Source: Mesosutterella multiformis | GTDB taxonomy: Bacteria > Pseudomonadota > Gammaproteobacteria > Burkholderiales > Burkholderiaceae_F | DNA: 64,000 nt | Reading direction: 5' to 3' | Assembly (NCBI RefSeq): GCF_003402575.1 | Contig: NZ_BGZJ01000001.1 | Coordinates: 1,548,501-1,612,500, forward strand | Part shown: in pieces, positions 41,087-50,047 of the stretch | How the letters are laid out: every line of letters starts with the position of its first letter | Numbering within the stretch: position 1 is the stretch's first letter | Position numbers and translations under genes: made by a program | The notes under the pieces: generated by a model | Database searches by the model: none | The model's input: the letters and a program-made list of their open reading frames with translations, nothing else | What the model was told of the DNA's origin: nothing

Positions 41087-43425
41087 CAGACACTCTCCTC
41101 TTTCCGGTCAAGCCGAAGGATGAGAGGCGACGCGAGGAACGCCGTGAAGACACCGGCCGCGAGAACGAGTCCGAAGTTTGAAATCGCCGCCGTGCCGCTG
41201 AAAACGAGAATACCGAGCGAAATCATCGTGGTCACCATAGCGGTGAAAACCGCGAAGAGCGTCGAATCCGCTTCTTTCTGGAAGTTACCGAAGAAAAGCG
41301 AATAGTCGATCCCGATCCCAAGGACGAGAACGAGTGCGAAGAGCGAGAAGATGTTCACGGGGAGCCCCGCCCAGCCGAGCGAGGCGATCCCGCAGGCGAC
41401 GGAGAGAATACAGGGGACGATGATGCCGGCGGCGCGCTTCAGACCGTACCGCCAGGCGTAAATTGCGAAGATCAGTGCGAGCGACGCGGCGAGCAGCGCC
41501 TCAATCATGGTCCGGACACCGGAGAACAGGTGATTCAGGTCCGCGCGGCGGTCCACCCAGACTGTGCCAGGGACAGAAGAGGCCGCTTTCTGAAGCGCGG
41601 CATCCGCTTTCGCGCTCCTGTCTCCCTGAACGGGGATCATAAGGGAAGTTTCTCCGACACCGCCCCCGCCACCGAGGACCAGCCGTCCCCAGTTGCTGCT
41701 CACAGAATCCCGGATCCAGACCGCGAAGGGAAGCGTCGGATTCTCGCTCTCAGGTTTCGCCGCAATCCCGGATTCCCGAAGCTTCGCGAGCACCGCGGGC
41801 GACGCCTTTTTGATGAGTTCCCAGTCAGACTGCTGAGTGGCCCGGGAGTTGAGCGGAATGAGTGTCGCGCCGGTAATCAGCCCCTCCTCCTTAAGCGCCG
41901 CAAGCTTTTCGCCAAGCGCGTCTTTTCTCTGAAGGGCTTCTTCCGGGGACGATCCTGTTACGACAAACCAGCGCTGCGTCATGTCGTTCCCCGTAAGTGT
42001 CCGGATAAGGTCTTCGTCCGCCTTCAGGTGGGAGGGCACCGTCTGCAGCGCGCCGATATCGTCATTCGTTCCCGCAAGCATCAGGCCGCCGGCGGCAAAC
42101 ACCGCGAGGCAGGCGAAAAGAATTGCGGGATAGCGATTCCGCCCGCCCCACACCGCGATATAGCGGCGAAGGAAGTTCCGCCCGATGAGGGGCTTACGCC
42201 GGAATCGCTTCGAGAGGAACGGGTACCAGGCGAAAACCGTGGCACAGGACGCCGCGAGCCCCGCGATACTGAAAACCCCGAGCTGGCGGAGCCCCGGGAA
42301 CGGCGCGATAAGAAGCGCGGCGTATGCGAGACACGTTGTCCCAAGTGCCTGAAGCATCGTGGGGGAAAGTGTCTGCAGGGTATTGAAGGTTGAGACGCCC
42401 TCTTTCGCGGTCATCCGGGCCGTGAGGAAGTGTGTGGTGTAGTCCGTTGAAATGCCGATGAGGGAGAGACTCATCACGAGCGTCACCATGTGAATGCCGC
42501 CAAACGTAAGGAGCGTTGCCGCTGTGCCGGCCGCAGCGCCTACGGCGACGGAAAGCAGCGCGAGGAAGAAGGGAAGCGGTGACCGGTACGCGATCCCCAG
42601 CACGATAAAGAGAAGGATCGCGGAGACGGTGCCGAGTGTTGAGATGTCGTTTTTCGCCGAATCCCCTGCGAACCCTGAGTAGAAGATTGAGCCTTCGCTC
42701 GCGAACCGCACGTTCGGATAGGCGTCCTTCACGGCCTTCTGAGCCGCTTTCACTTTATCGAGGAACGGTCCGACAGAACCCGCGGAGGCAGTCCCCTTCT
42801 TCACTTCACCCGAAATAAAGCGCCAGGTGACGCCTTTATCATCTGTCGCCGTCAGCCAGCCGCCTGACGTGCTCATGCGGCTGGTGCCCGAATCAAAAAG
42901 TGTCGACCCCCGCATGAGAAGGAGGGGGTCGTTCTTGATTTCAGGGGCGGACACACCGGCAACCGGTGAATAAAGCTGCGAAAGCACCCATTCGGCTTCC
43001 GCGTCCTCTCCTTCCTTCAGTCTCGAACGGGTGTCGTAAGAAAGGAACGCCGCGCGGTTCTTAAAGAGGAAAGAGGCCGACTCCCGGCGTCTGACATCAG
43101 AAAGGCGCCCTGCGAGGCGCCGGAATTCCGGTATCGCCTTCAGTTTTTCAAAATAGAGTTCCGCCGCCCCTTCGCCTCCGGTGACCGCAAAAAGCATTTG
43201 CCGCGACATTTTGTCCGCAAGTCCGTTTGTCACGGATTTTGGGACCGCCCGGTAGGTTTCTTCCGGCAGCAGCTCCATCACGTCACTCGACACTTCAGCC
43301 TTCGGCACCGCGATGAGAAGGAACACCGCGATCACCGAAACGATGAAGAGCCAGAGAAACGCCCGGACTTTCGGGGAATCGAGAGCGTTCAGAACCGCCT
43401 TAGCGGCTGAGCCGTTCTTCGGCAT
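41086..43425 (-). CDS. MMPL/RND-type exporter of the aryl polyene cluster
   Basis: A 779-residue membrane protein with two RND repeats: a first membrane segment (LWLFIVSVIAVFLLIAVP), a long periplasmic loop (about 45-260), five segments (TLGTVSAILLFIVLGIAY, GISTDYTTHF), a second loop (about 440-620) and five more (GIGIDYSLFFGNF). GISTDYT and GIGIDYS are the matched family boxes. Expected to move the lipid-linked polyene out of the inner membrane. Overlaps the LolA-like gene by 26 bases. Confidence 0.88.
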   Translation of the reverse strand: MPKNGSAAKAVLNALDSPKVRAFLWLFIVSVIAVFLLIAVPKAEVSSDVMELLPEETYRAVPKSVTNGLADKMSRQMLFAVTGGEGAAELYFEKLKAIPEFRRLAGRLSDVRRRESASFLFKNRAAFLSYDTRSRLKEGEDAEAEWVLSQLYSPVAGVSAPEIKNDPLLLMRGSTLFDSGTSRMSTSGGWLTATDDKGVTWRFISGEVKKGTASAGSVGPFLDKVKAAQKAVKDAYPNVRFASEGSIFYSGFAGDSAKNDISTLGTVSAILLFIVLGIAYRSPLPFFLALLSVAVGAAAGTAATLLTFGGIHMVTLVMSLSLIGISTDYTTHFLTARMTAKEGVSTFNTLQTLSPTMLQALGTTCLAYAALLIAPFPGLRQLGVFSIAGLAASCATVFAWYPFLSKRFRRKPLIGRNFLRRYIAVWGGRNRYPAILFACLAVFAAGGLMLAGTNDDIGALQTVPSHLKADEDLIRTLTGNDMTQRWFVVTGSSPEEALQRKDALGEKLAALKEEGLITGATLIPLNSRATQQSDWELIKKASPAVLAKLRESGIAAKPESENPTLPFAVWIRDSVSSNWGRLVLGGGGGVGETSLMIPVQGDRSAKADAALQKAASSVPGTVWVDRRADLNHLFSGVRTMIEALLAASLALIFAIYAWRYGLKRAAGIIVPCILSVACGIASLGWAGLPVNIFSLFALVLVLGIGIDYSLFFGNFQKEADSTLFAVFTAMVTTMISLGILVFSGTAAISNFGLVLAAGVFTAFLASPLILRLDRKEESV

Positions 43426-44014
43426 CGGCGAGCCCCCCTTCGTTCACATGGACATCATCAAACCGGATCCGGGTCCGGTCTTTCGCGGGTGAGAGGAAAG
43501 AGACGCCCGTTACGGCGTCACCGCCCTTGATCGTGACGGTATCAAACGCCTGGCGGAGCGGATCGCGCGAAGGTTTAAGCGTCACGGTCCAACCCGATGC
43601 GGTTCCGCTGATCGAGGAAACCGTGAACCAGTTTCCGAGGGTCTTCGCGTCGGCTCCTGCGAGATTCCGCATGAGGCTAGCGAAAGCAAACGCCCGCGGC
43701 TGTGATTTCTTCGTGATGATTTCGGGTTTCGACTTCCCGCGCCGGATTTCGACCTGATCGTCCTTCACGAGGATTTCTTCAGCGAACGGTGATGTCTGTT
43801 CCCAGACAACCCCCTTCCCTTCGATGAGCGTCATCCTGCCCTTCGCGACGAGAGGTTTCGGGGCGCCTTTCAGATTTCTTTCTGACGTGAAATTCGCCTT
43901 GACCGTTTTGATCGCGGAGAGCTTCGTACTGATATCGTCAAGCGTAAGAGAGAGCGCCGGGGCACTCGCGAACGCAAGCGAAAGCGGTACAAAAATCAGA
44001 GTTTTAGCATTCAT
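43400..44014 (-). CDS. LolA-like outer-membrane lipoprotein carrier of the aryl polyene cluster
   Basis: A 204-residue periplasmic protein: signal peptide MNAKTLIFVPLSLAFASAPA, then a LolA-type fold (ISTKLSAIKTVKANFTSERN, LVAKGRMTLIEGKGVVWE). Probably carries the hydrophobic product across the periplasm. Start ATG 44014 behind GGAGAG; the open frame upstream overlaps the acyltransferase end and lacks a signal. Confidence 0.85.
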   Translation of the reverse strand: MNAKTLIFVPLSLAFASAPALSLTLDDISTKLSAIKTVKANFTSERNLKGAPKPLVAKGRMTLIEGKGVVWEQTSPFAEEILVKDDQVEIRRGKSKPEIITKKSQPRAFAFASLMRNLAGADAKTLGNWFTVSSISGTASGWTVTLKPSRDPLRQAFDTVTIKGGDAVTGVSFLSPAKDRTRIRFDDVHVNEGGLADAEERLSR

Positions 44015-44030
44015 AAGATAAAGCTCTCCA

Positions 44031-45011
44031 TTAATTCTTCCCGCGGCTGAAATCGCGTCCGGCACCCTGCCAGAAGTCATAAAAGTTGAACCATTCAAGC
44101 GGCGAATGGATCACTTCACGCTGAAGTCTTTCCGCGAAATCCAAAGCGTACCTGCGGATCGCGTCATTCCTCGACGCGCGGGGAAGCGTCACCCGGTCCG
44201 CGAGTTTCTCAAACGACACCCGGAACGCGTCTCCGTCGCGCGACGCGAAAAGCGTCCACACCTCGCAGCCGAGAAGCGACGCGAGCACCCAGGGTCCGGC
44301 CGGAAATTCGGCCGGGGTCCCGAGGAACGGGATCGTTACGGTTCTTATTGTCCTACGGTCAGACGTGACCGGCGTCCGGTCCGCCGCGATCGCGACCCAG
44401 GCACCGGACTGAATGGCGTCTGAGAGCTGCACTGCGGTTTCGGCCCCCATTTTATCAACCGGGACCACGTCAATCCGACTTTCAGGCGCCACGGTCCGCA
44501 TGACGCGGGTGAAACCTTCGGCGTTCTTTTCGTAGAGGAGCGCGATGACCCGCGCTTCCACGTCCCGCTCCGCCACCGCGCGGCAGACCTCTGCCGCTCC
44601 GAAGTGCGACATGAGGACAAGTTTCCCGGGGGCGCCGGGAACTGGGGTCAAAGCGGCGCGCGCCTCATCTGTCATGAGCAGGTGAATACGGTGCTTCCTG
44701 TCCGGATCCCACGCTTCGAGCCTGTCGTACACCGAGAGCGCGAAGTGCCGGAAGTGACGGTAAGGCGTGAGGGGCTCAGAAGCCGGCGGGAGCCCCGCCT
44801 GTTTCCTCGCGGCCTTTACCCGCGCGAGATACCGGAGGCTCTCCTGCCGGGCCCCCTTCGCGAACGCCGCGTAGCAGGCAACGACCGGAGAAAGGGACAC
44901 CTCAAACGCCCTCCTTCCCATCGTTTTGGAGATCCAGAGAAGGAGCCGGATCCAGCGGCTTCCCGGCTGCTCCGGGGTCTGATCCCAGGATCCGTCGCTA
45001 CAGCCTGTCAT
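44031..45011 (-). CDS. LpxL-like lysophospholipid/lipid A-type acyltransferase of the cluster
   Basis: A 326-residue protein of the LpxL/LPLAT type: catalytic MSHFGAAEVCRA, then IAADRTPVTSDRRT and FLGTPAEFPAGPW as found in lipid A late acyltransferases, ending LEWFNFYDFW. Probably attaches the polyene acid to a lipid anchor. In other clusters a glycosyltransferase and acyltransferase are fused into one protein; here they are two genes that overlap by 14 bases. Confidence 0.82.
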   Translation of the reverse strand: MTGCSDGSWDQTPEQPGSRWIRLLLWISKTMGRRAFEVSLSPVVACYAAFAKGARQESLRYLARVKAARKQAGLPPASEPLTPYRHFRHFALSVYDRLEAWDPDRKHRIHLLMTDEARAALTPVPGAPGKLVLMSHFGAAEVCRAVAERDVEARVIALLYEKNAEGFTRVMRTVAPESRIDVVPVDKMGAETAVQLSDAIQSGAWVAIAADRTPVTSDRRTIRTVTIPFLGTPAEFPAGPWVLASLLGCEVWTLFASRDGDAFRVSFEKLADRVTLPRASRNDAIRRYALDFAERLQREVIHSPLEWFNFYDFWQGAGRDFSRGKN

Positions 45012-45762
45012 GCGGTCTCCTCAGACGCGCGAGCCAGTGAAGAGGTGACTCCAGCACGAGTTTCGTATGCATCAGCGAAATCCGGACGTTATCCCGGAAG
45101 TAGTCGAAATTCGAGACTCCGCCCTCCGGATACCGGACCCGGGTCGGAATAAAACGGATCCGCTTCCCGTCCCAGAAGTAGCGCACCATGATTTCGGTGT
45201 CGAAATCCATCCGGCGGCCGATATGGTAGCTGCGGGCGAGCGTGAGGAACTCCTGCACGGGGTACACGCGGTACCCGCACATGCTGTCCCGGATTTCTGA
45301 TGACAGTGTCTCGATCCAGACCCAGAAGTGAGTGATGTAGCGCCCGATCACGCGGCCCCGGGGCGCCGACTCGTCATACTGCGGGAGCCCCGAAATCAGT
45401 GCGTCCGGGTGACGCTTCGCGTCTTCGATCAGTTTCGGAGCGTCCGCGATATCGTGCTGCCCATCGGCGTCAATCTGAAGCGCGTGCGTGTAGCCCCCGA
45501 GACTCAGCGCCTCGATCCCAAAGGTCACCGCGGCGCCCTTCCCGGAATTCCGCGACCTGGGGAGATAACAGGTTCCCGGAACGGATCTCGTCGCCGCCAG
45601 GATGGCTTCGGACTCCTCAGGCGCATTCCCATCATCCACGACATAAGAGCGGATTCCGAGAGCACGGAGTGACTCGAGCACCCCTTTCAGGGTGTCCGCC
45701 TGGCGGTAACTGGGAATGACCGCGGCGAGACGGAATGGAGACTCCGTTACGCGGCCTTGCAT
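44998..45762 (-). CDS. family 2 glycosyltransferase of the cluster
   Basis: A 254-residue GT-A fold enzyme: AAVIPSYRQADTL, YVVDDGNAPEESE, GKGAAVTFGIE, ALQIDADGQHD (the DxD motif) and SMCGYRVYP. Resembles dolichol-phosphate-mannose-synthase-like enzymes. Probably forms part of the polyene lipid or sugar anchor. ATG 45762 lies within the end of the ligase gene; a further in-frame ATG at 45795 is possible. Confidence 0.82.
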   Translation of the reverse strand: MQGRVTESPFRLAAVIPSYRQADTLKGVLESLRALGIRSYVVDDGNAPEESEAILAATRSVPGTCYLPRSRNSGKGAAVTFGIEALSLGGYTHALQIDADGQHDIADAPKLIEDAKRHPDALISGLPQYDESAPRGRVIGRYITHFWVWIETLSSEIRDSMCGYRVYPVQEFLTLARSYHIGRRMDFDTEIMVRYFWDGKRIRFIPTRVRYPEGGVSNFDYFRDNVRISLMHTKLVLESPLHWLARLRRPHDRL

Positions 45763-47420
45763 AGCTTCAGGCGTCCGATCGACGCGAGACGCCATGAGCC
45801 GTTCCGATAGACCTGGTAATCGAACTTCACGTTCGCGCTGAACTCGGGGTCGAGCGACGCGAGCGTGAGGCGCACGGTGTCGCCCGGCGTCATCGGTGTC
45901 GTGAACTTCATCTGAACGACCTCTTTCAGGGCCGCGGGACCGGCAAACTGAGACGCGAACCGCGTCACGAGTTCCAGCTGCGCCACGCCCGGCAGAATCG
46001 GCTGCGCGTCGAAGTGTCCCTTGAACCAGCCCAGTTCCGGCTCAAGATCAAACGTGACGCTTACCTTGCCGTTCTCAAACGGCGTGCTTTCTTTGATTTT
46101 CGGGAGAAGTTCAGTAGTCATGGTTTCTTCAAATAGGCTTCGTACTGCATCCATATCGGTCTTGCCCTGCGTATTCTGCGGCAGAACGGCGAGAGAGCGC
46201 CAGAACCGCGGGACCGCGGCGGGTTTCAGGAGTTTCCGGAGTTCCCGCTCATACTGCCTCACGCGCGTCGGATCGTATTCGGGCGAGCGGCTCTGGTCAA
46301 CCGCGATGCCGATCGCCTGCCGTCCCTTCAGGGTAACGGCGAGCGTGACCGTATGGAAATCATAGCGCCCCAGAACAGTCTTTTCGATTTCATCGAGGCT
46401 GACCCGCTCTTCCGCGATTTTCACAATCCGGTCGCGCCGCCCGAGAAGGCGGAACGTCCGGGGGCCGATTGGCTCGATCCTGTCGTCAAGCGACGCTTCA
46501 CCGGTTTCCGTAAGCGGTGTGCGGATCCGTCCGTCCCTCGGGTCGCCAATAAAGGAGACTCCGGGCGCGAGTTCCGCGTCTCCCCTCCCCGCTTCGCGCG
46601 TAAAGGCGACAACACCGGTCTCGGTGCTCCCGTAGATTCCGGAAGCCGGAATTCCAAATATCTCTTTCACACGGGCACCGGCCTCCGACCCCAGCTTTCC
46701 GCCAGCGGAAAGGATAAAGCGGACTGCGTCATGCGGCACCGCGGGGTCGAGGTACCGAAGGAAGGTCGGAGAGGAAATAATAGCGGAGGGCACGGTAACT
46801 GACGCCAGGTCTTCCGGTACCTCAAGCCGCGGAACAATCCGCGTGAGGCCGAGCGCCATCGGAACCCAGACCGTAAAGGTGAGCCCGTAGAGATGCAGGG
46901 GATCGACGCTTGAGGCAACAGCGAGGCGCCGAAGGTCCGGGAAGATTTCGGACACCATCTCAGCCTCCCGATCGAGAAGACGCACGATTTTCCGCACAGG
47001 TTTCGGCTTTCCGGTGGTGCCGGACGTGAAAAGAAGGAGTTCCGCGTCGGGGCTGATCGGCGGGAGATCCATGGCTGCGTCACCTCCGTCCTCTGACGGA
47101 ATGACAGCAGATCCAGCGGGTGCCGCGGCGCCTTCCGCGGCCCACACCGCGTCCGGGGCCGGCTCGAGAGAAGCGAGGCGGTTCCCGCCCGCGAGCACCG
47201 GTGTCCGGCGTGACGCGAGTGTCGCGATGAGTTCCGTGAGGAACTTCACCGGATCCCGCTCCGCGATCCCGACCGTGCGGCAAGGAACCACACTGAGGCG
47301 CGCCGCGAGCACCGAGACCCGGCGTCTGATTTCACTCCGGGTAATCGGTGTGTCCCGCAAGAGAAAGAGGACATCGTCCGGGCTTCCCCCATTCATCCAG
47401 TCTGATGTTTTAAGCAGCAT
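45747..47420 (-). CDS. acyl/aryl-ACP ligase fused to hotdog dehydratase (ApeH-ApeI fusion)
   Basis: A 557-residue two-domain protein. Residues about 1-440 are an AMP-binding ligase: LLFTSGTTGKPKPVRK, SGIYGSTETG, RLLGRRDRIVKIAEER and a C-terminal QGKTDMDAV Lys loop. Residues about 450-557 form a FabZ/FabA-like hotdog domain with WFKGHFDAQPILPGVAQLEL. The ligase would load an aryl starter such as 4-hydroxybenzoate on ACP. The two activities are separate genes in E. coli, so the fusion is notable. Overlaps the neighbouring membrane gene by 11 bases. Confidence 0.85.
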   Translation of the reverse strand: MLLKTSDWMNGGSPDDVLFLLRDTPITRSEIRRRVSVLAARLSVVPCRTVGIAERDPVKFLTELIATLASRRTPVLAGGNRLASLEPAPDAVWAAEGAAAPAGSAVIPSEDGGDAAMDLPPISPDAELLLFTSGTTGKPKPVRKIVRLLDREAEMVSEIFPDLRRLAVASSVDPLHLYGLTFTVWVPMALGLTRIVPRLEVPEDLASVTVPSAIISSPTFLRYLDPAVPHDAVRFILSAGGKLGSEAGARVKEIFGIPASGIYGSTETGVVAFTREAGRGDAELAPGVSFIGDPRDGRIRTPLTETGEASLDDRIEPIGPRTFRLLGRRDRIVKIAEERVSLDEIEKTVLGRYDFHTVTLAVTLKGRQAIGIAVDQSRSPEYDPTRVRQYERELRKLLKPAAVPRFWRSLAVLPQNTQGKTDMDAVRSLFEETMTTELLPKIKESTPFENGKVSVTFDLEPELGWFKGHFDAQPILPGVAQLELVTRFASQFAGPAALKEVVQMKFTTPMTPGDTVRLTLASLDPEFSANVKFDYQVYRNGSWRLASIGRLKLCKAA

Positions 47421-47982
47421 GACGCATCACCCGGCGGCGGACAAGATATTCAATTCCCATCATGAGCCCGATCGCTCCGTAGCTCAGGCATCCATTCCAG
47501 AGAAGCCACGCGGCGCGGTTTCCGGAAAGCACGGTGGCCGCGGCGACGCCGCCGTTCGCGATAAAGAAGATGCACCAGGCGACGGTGACCTTACGGCAAT
47601 AGCGGATTCCTGCGTCGGGGAGCGGTTCTTTTGATAGTTTCCGCGCGACCGCCTCGGCGACCGGGGTCCCGAAGAGCGACGCGGCAAACGCGAGAAGGAG
47701 AGCGAGATTCACAAACACCGGGTACCAGAACGCGAGCGAGGCCTCAGAAAGCAGGAGCCCCAGACCGCAGACCGCGGTGCCGATAACCGAAATGAGAAGC
47801 GCGGGGAGTGATGCTCCGCGGATCCCCTTTCTCAGAGTAAAGATCGCCTGAAACGCGAAGAGCGGGAGTCCTGCCGCGAGAAGGAGTGACATCCGGCCGA
47901 AACTCACCGCGGCAATCACGGCAAAAGGCCAGAGAAGCGAGAGCGCCTGCGCGGCCCGCTTCACTCCTTCGGCCGGAGTCAT
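47410..47982 (-). CDS. COG4648-type inner-membrane protein (ApeG type)
   Basis: A 190-residue protein with about six membrane segments (LLWPFAVIAAVSFGRMSLLL, FWYPVFVNLALLLAFAASLF, then the conserved block CRKVTVAWCIFFIANGGVAA). This family is found almost only in aryl polyene clusters; its function is unknown. Its start overlaps the ACP stop (4 bases). Confidence 0.82.
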   Translation of the reverse strand: MTPAEGVKRAAQALSLLWPFAVIAAVSFGRMSLLLAAGLPLFAFQAIFTLRKGIRGASLPALLISVIGTAVCGLGLLLSEASLAFWYPVFVNLALLLAFAASLFGTPVAEAVARKLSKEPLPDAGIRYCRKVTVAWCIFFIANGGVAAATVLSGNRAAWLLWNGCLSYGAIGLMMGIEYLVRRRVMRHAA

Positions 47983-48245
47983 GCCGCTTTGTCGTCAGAA
48001 GTCAGCCGCACGAGCGTATCCACCACGTCCTGCACGGTTTTCACGTGCTGGAAGTCCTCGGGGCGGAACCGCTCGCCGGTTTTCTTCTGCATATGGACAA
48101 TCAGATCAATCGCGTCGATTGAATCGAGTTCGAGGTCTTCGGCAAGCCTCGCCTCGGGCTTAATGGATTCAGGATCCGCTTCAAAGAGGTGAGCGAGCGT
48201 TTCCGCCACTTCCTGATAGAGCTCTTCCCGGGTCATTTTTTCCAT
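47979..48245 (-). CDS. acyl carrier protein, second of two
   Basis: An 88-residue ACP with the phosphopantetheine attachment Ser in LELDSIDAIDLIV. Acidic, four-helix pattern. Carries starter or growing chains in polyene synthesis. Only 5 bases after the first ACP gene. A shorter start (ATG 48236) is possible. Confidence 0.9.
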   Translation of the reverse strand: MEKMTREELYQEVAETLAHLFEADPESIKPEARLAEDLELDSIDAIDLIVHMQKKTGERFRPEDFQHVKTVQDVVDTLVRLTSDDKAA

Positions 48246-48250
48246 GGCGG

Positions 48251-48517
48251 TCAGGCCTCCGGCTTCTGAGTGCGGATATAGTCCGCGAGCGTCTTCACGG
48301 ACGCGAAGCGGCTGCGATTCTCTTCAGTCGTACCGGAAAGGTTCACGCCGAAACGCTTCTTCACGGCCATGCCGAGCTCAAGCGCGTCGATCGAATCTAG
48401 CCCCAGCCCCTCTTCCCCGAAGAGCGGCGTGTCATCCGCGATTTCTTCCGGCGACATGCCTTCAAGGTTAAGGGACTCAATAATGAGTGACCGGATCTGA
48501 TTTTCAAGCGTTTCCAT
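48251..48517 (-). CDS. acyl carrier protein, first of two
   Basis: An 88-residue ACP with the attachment Ser in GLGLDSIDALELGM, a form typical of the first ACP of aryl polyene clusters. GGAAAG lies before the ATG; overlaps the end of the acyltransferase gene by 14 bases. Confidence 0.9.
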   Translation of the reverse strand: METLENQIRSLIIESLNLEGMSPEEIADDTPLFGEEGLGLDSIDALELGMAVKKRFGVNLSGTTEENRSRFASVKTLADYIRTQKPEA

Positions 48518-49322
48518 TGTGTGTCTTTCCGTTATTCCCAGCGGGCTCAGAGCTGAAGCGGAGGGAGGCGAAGATTTTCGCTGTGAGTGATCGGGCGGCG
48601 GCGGGCGCCGCTTCCGGATCCTCGAGCGGCTGAGGGGTCAGCCGTCCAACGTAGGAAAGCCGGATAATCGGTTTCCGCGGCGGAACAGCGTACCAGGGCG
48701 CTCCCTTTGTGAGCCAGGGGTCACTAGATTCTATCTGAATGACCTCAATCGGGGTATCGGTGCGGACCGCGATCTGAGCGGCTCCGCGGTGAAGAGTCGG
48801 TGTTATGCCGGGCTTCGTCCGGGTGCCTTCGGGGAAGATGAGGAGCACACCGCCCTTCGCGAGCCGCGCCTCCGCGTCCCGCACGAGATCCGAGGGATCT
48901 TCGCTGTTCACGATATAGTCCGCGGCGCGGACCACCCGCTTCAGGAAGAAGTTACCGGTGAGTGCCGATTTCACAATGCAGTCGGTCTCAGGAATGACGG
49001 ACGCGATCAGCACGTAATCGATCAGTGTCGGATGATTCGCGACAAGAATGACGCCCTTCTTATCTTTAAGACACTGAATTCCAGCGGTGTCCGCTTCCAT
49101 AACCCCCAGAAGATGGGTCAGGCGGAAGAAAAGCCTGAAGGACGCCGAAATCAGGCGGCGTGTCCGGAGAACAGAGGTTTCTTTTGAGTCTGTCGCCGCC
49201 CGGATCACCGGGAATGCCGTGAGTGAGAGCGTAAGCCCTCCGATCCCAAACACGGCCCAGCAGAAACCGGTCGCGAGGCGCCGGATCTGAAGCTTCAGGA
49301 ACGAATCCGGTTCGCGGGTCAT
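48504..49322 (-). CDS. 1-acylglycerol-3-phosphate-type acyltransferase (PlsC family) of the cluster
   Basis: A 272-residue PlsC-like membrane-bound acyltransferase: HPTLIDY within VANHPTLIDYVLIA (the HxxxxD box, with D replaced in the usual spacing by LIDY), FPEGTRTKPGITPTLHRGAA, and an N-terminal membrane segment. The start at ATG 49322 gives a 4-base ATGA overlap with the chain-length factor gene and a GGAGG site 8 bases upstream, better than the ATG 15 bases earlier. Confidence 0.83.
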   Translation of the reverse strand: MTREPDSFLKLQIRRLATGFCWAVFGIGGLTLSLTAFPVIRAATDSKETSVLRTRRLISASFRLFFRLTHLLGVMEADTAGIQCLKDKKGVILVANHPTLIDYVLIASVIPETDCIVKSALTGNFFLKRVVRAADYIVNSEDPSDLVRDAEARLAKGGVLLIFPEGTRTKPGITPTLHRGAAQIAVRTDTPIEVIQIESSDPWLTKGAPWYAVPPRKPIIRLSYVGRLTPQPLEDPEAAPAAARSLTAKIFASLRFSSEPAGNNGKTHNGNA

Positions 49323-50047
49323 GCCGTGAACCTCCATTCGATGACCGTACGGCCGGCCGCGATGGTGATGGCAGGCACCTTCCTCAGATAGGCGCGGAGA
49401 AACAGAAGCGCGGGCGGAAGTGTTCCTTCAGAACAATCGGAAGCCGAAACGGGGACAAGCGAGACGGGACCACCTGACGCGAGAAGAACGGAAAGCGCGT
49501 AGGGGAAGGTCAGCAGATGATCGTGATACGCCGCCCGGGCTTCAGTCGGTCTCGCGTTTTCAAAAAACGTGAGAAGTACGGTTTTCTTTCCTGAGGCGAG
49601 CGCCGCGGCGGCTTCGGTCCAGCCGGCAAAGAATGTCCTCGGGCCGGCCGCGACAGAGGTCCCTGGCACTTTCCAGTGCTTCGCGATAAGAAGCGTGCCT
49701 TCCGCGGCGTTATGAACGGACATTGTGAAGTCAGTGGGTGACTCCGGGTCCCCGTCAGCAAGTCCCGTGAGAATCTTTTCGCAGCGGGGAAGTTCGGCAT
49801 CGCGGCTCGCTGTCACAATAAAATCGGGGACCGTGCTTCCCGCCGCCGCGATGGAGCATTCAATTCCGGCCCGAGCGCCCGGTGAAAGACGCCGTGACGT
49901 CATCAGGGGGAGTGTCTTCGGGACGGTAAAAGGCGCGGCGGGGTCAATCGCAGCGTCGCTCTCCGCCCATGAAAGCCAGGACGCGGGATCCGCGAACCCA
50001 GGCGCTGCCGCGGTCCACGAGAGAATCGAGAACCCCCGTTCACTCAT
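49319..50047 (-). CDS. ketosynthase-like chain-length factor (ApeC type)
   Basis: A 242-residue protein of the short ketosynthase-like family without the condensing Cys: the region SPTDFTMSVHNAAEGTLLIA stands where a synthase would have its active site. These proteins pair with a full ketosynthase (here probably 39920-41086) and set chain length. Overlaps both neighbours by a few bases. Confidence 0.82.
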   Translation of the reverse strand: MSERGFSILSWTAAAPGFADPASWLSWAESDAAIDPAAPFTVPKTLPLMTSRRLSPGARAGIECSIAAAGSTVPDFIVTASRDAELPRCEKILTGLADGDPESPTDFTMSVHNAAEGTLLIAKHWKVPGTSVAAGPRTFFAGWTEAAAALASGKKTVLLTFFENARPTEARAAYHDHLLTFPYALSVLLASGGPVSLVPVSASDCSEGTLPPALLFLRAYLRKVPAITIAAGRTVIEWRFTA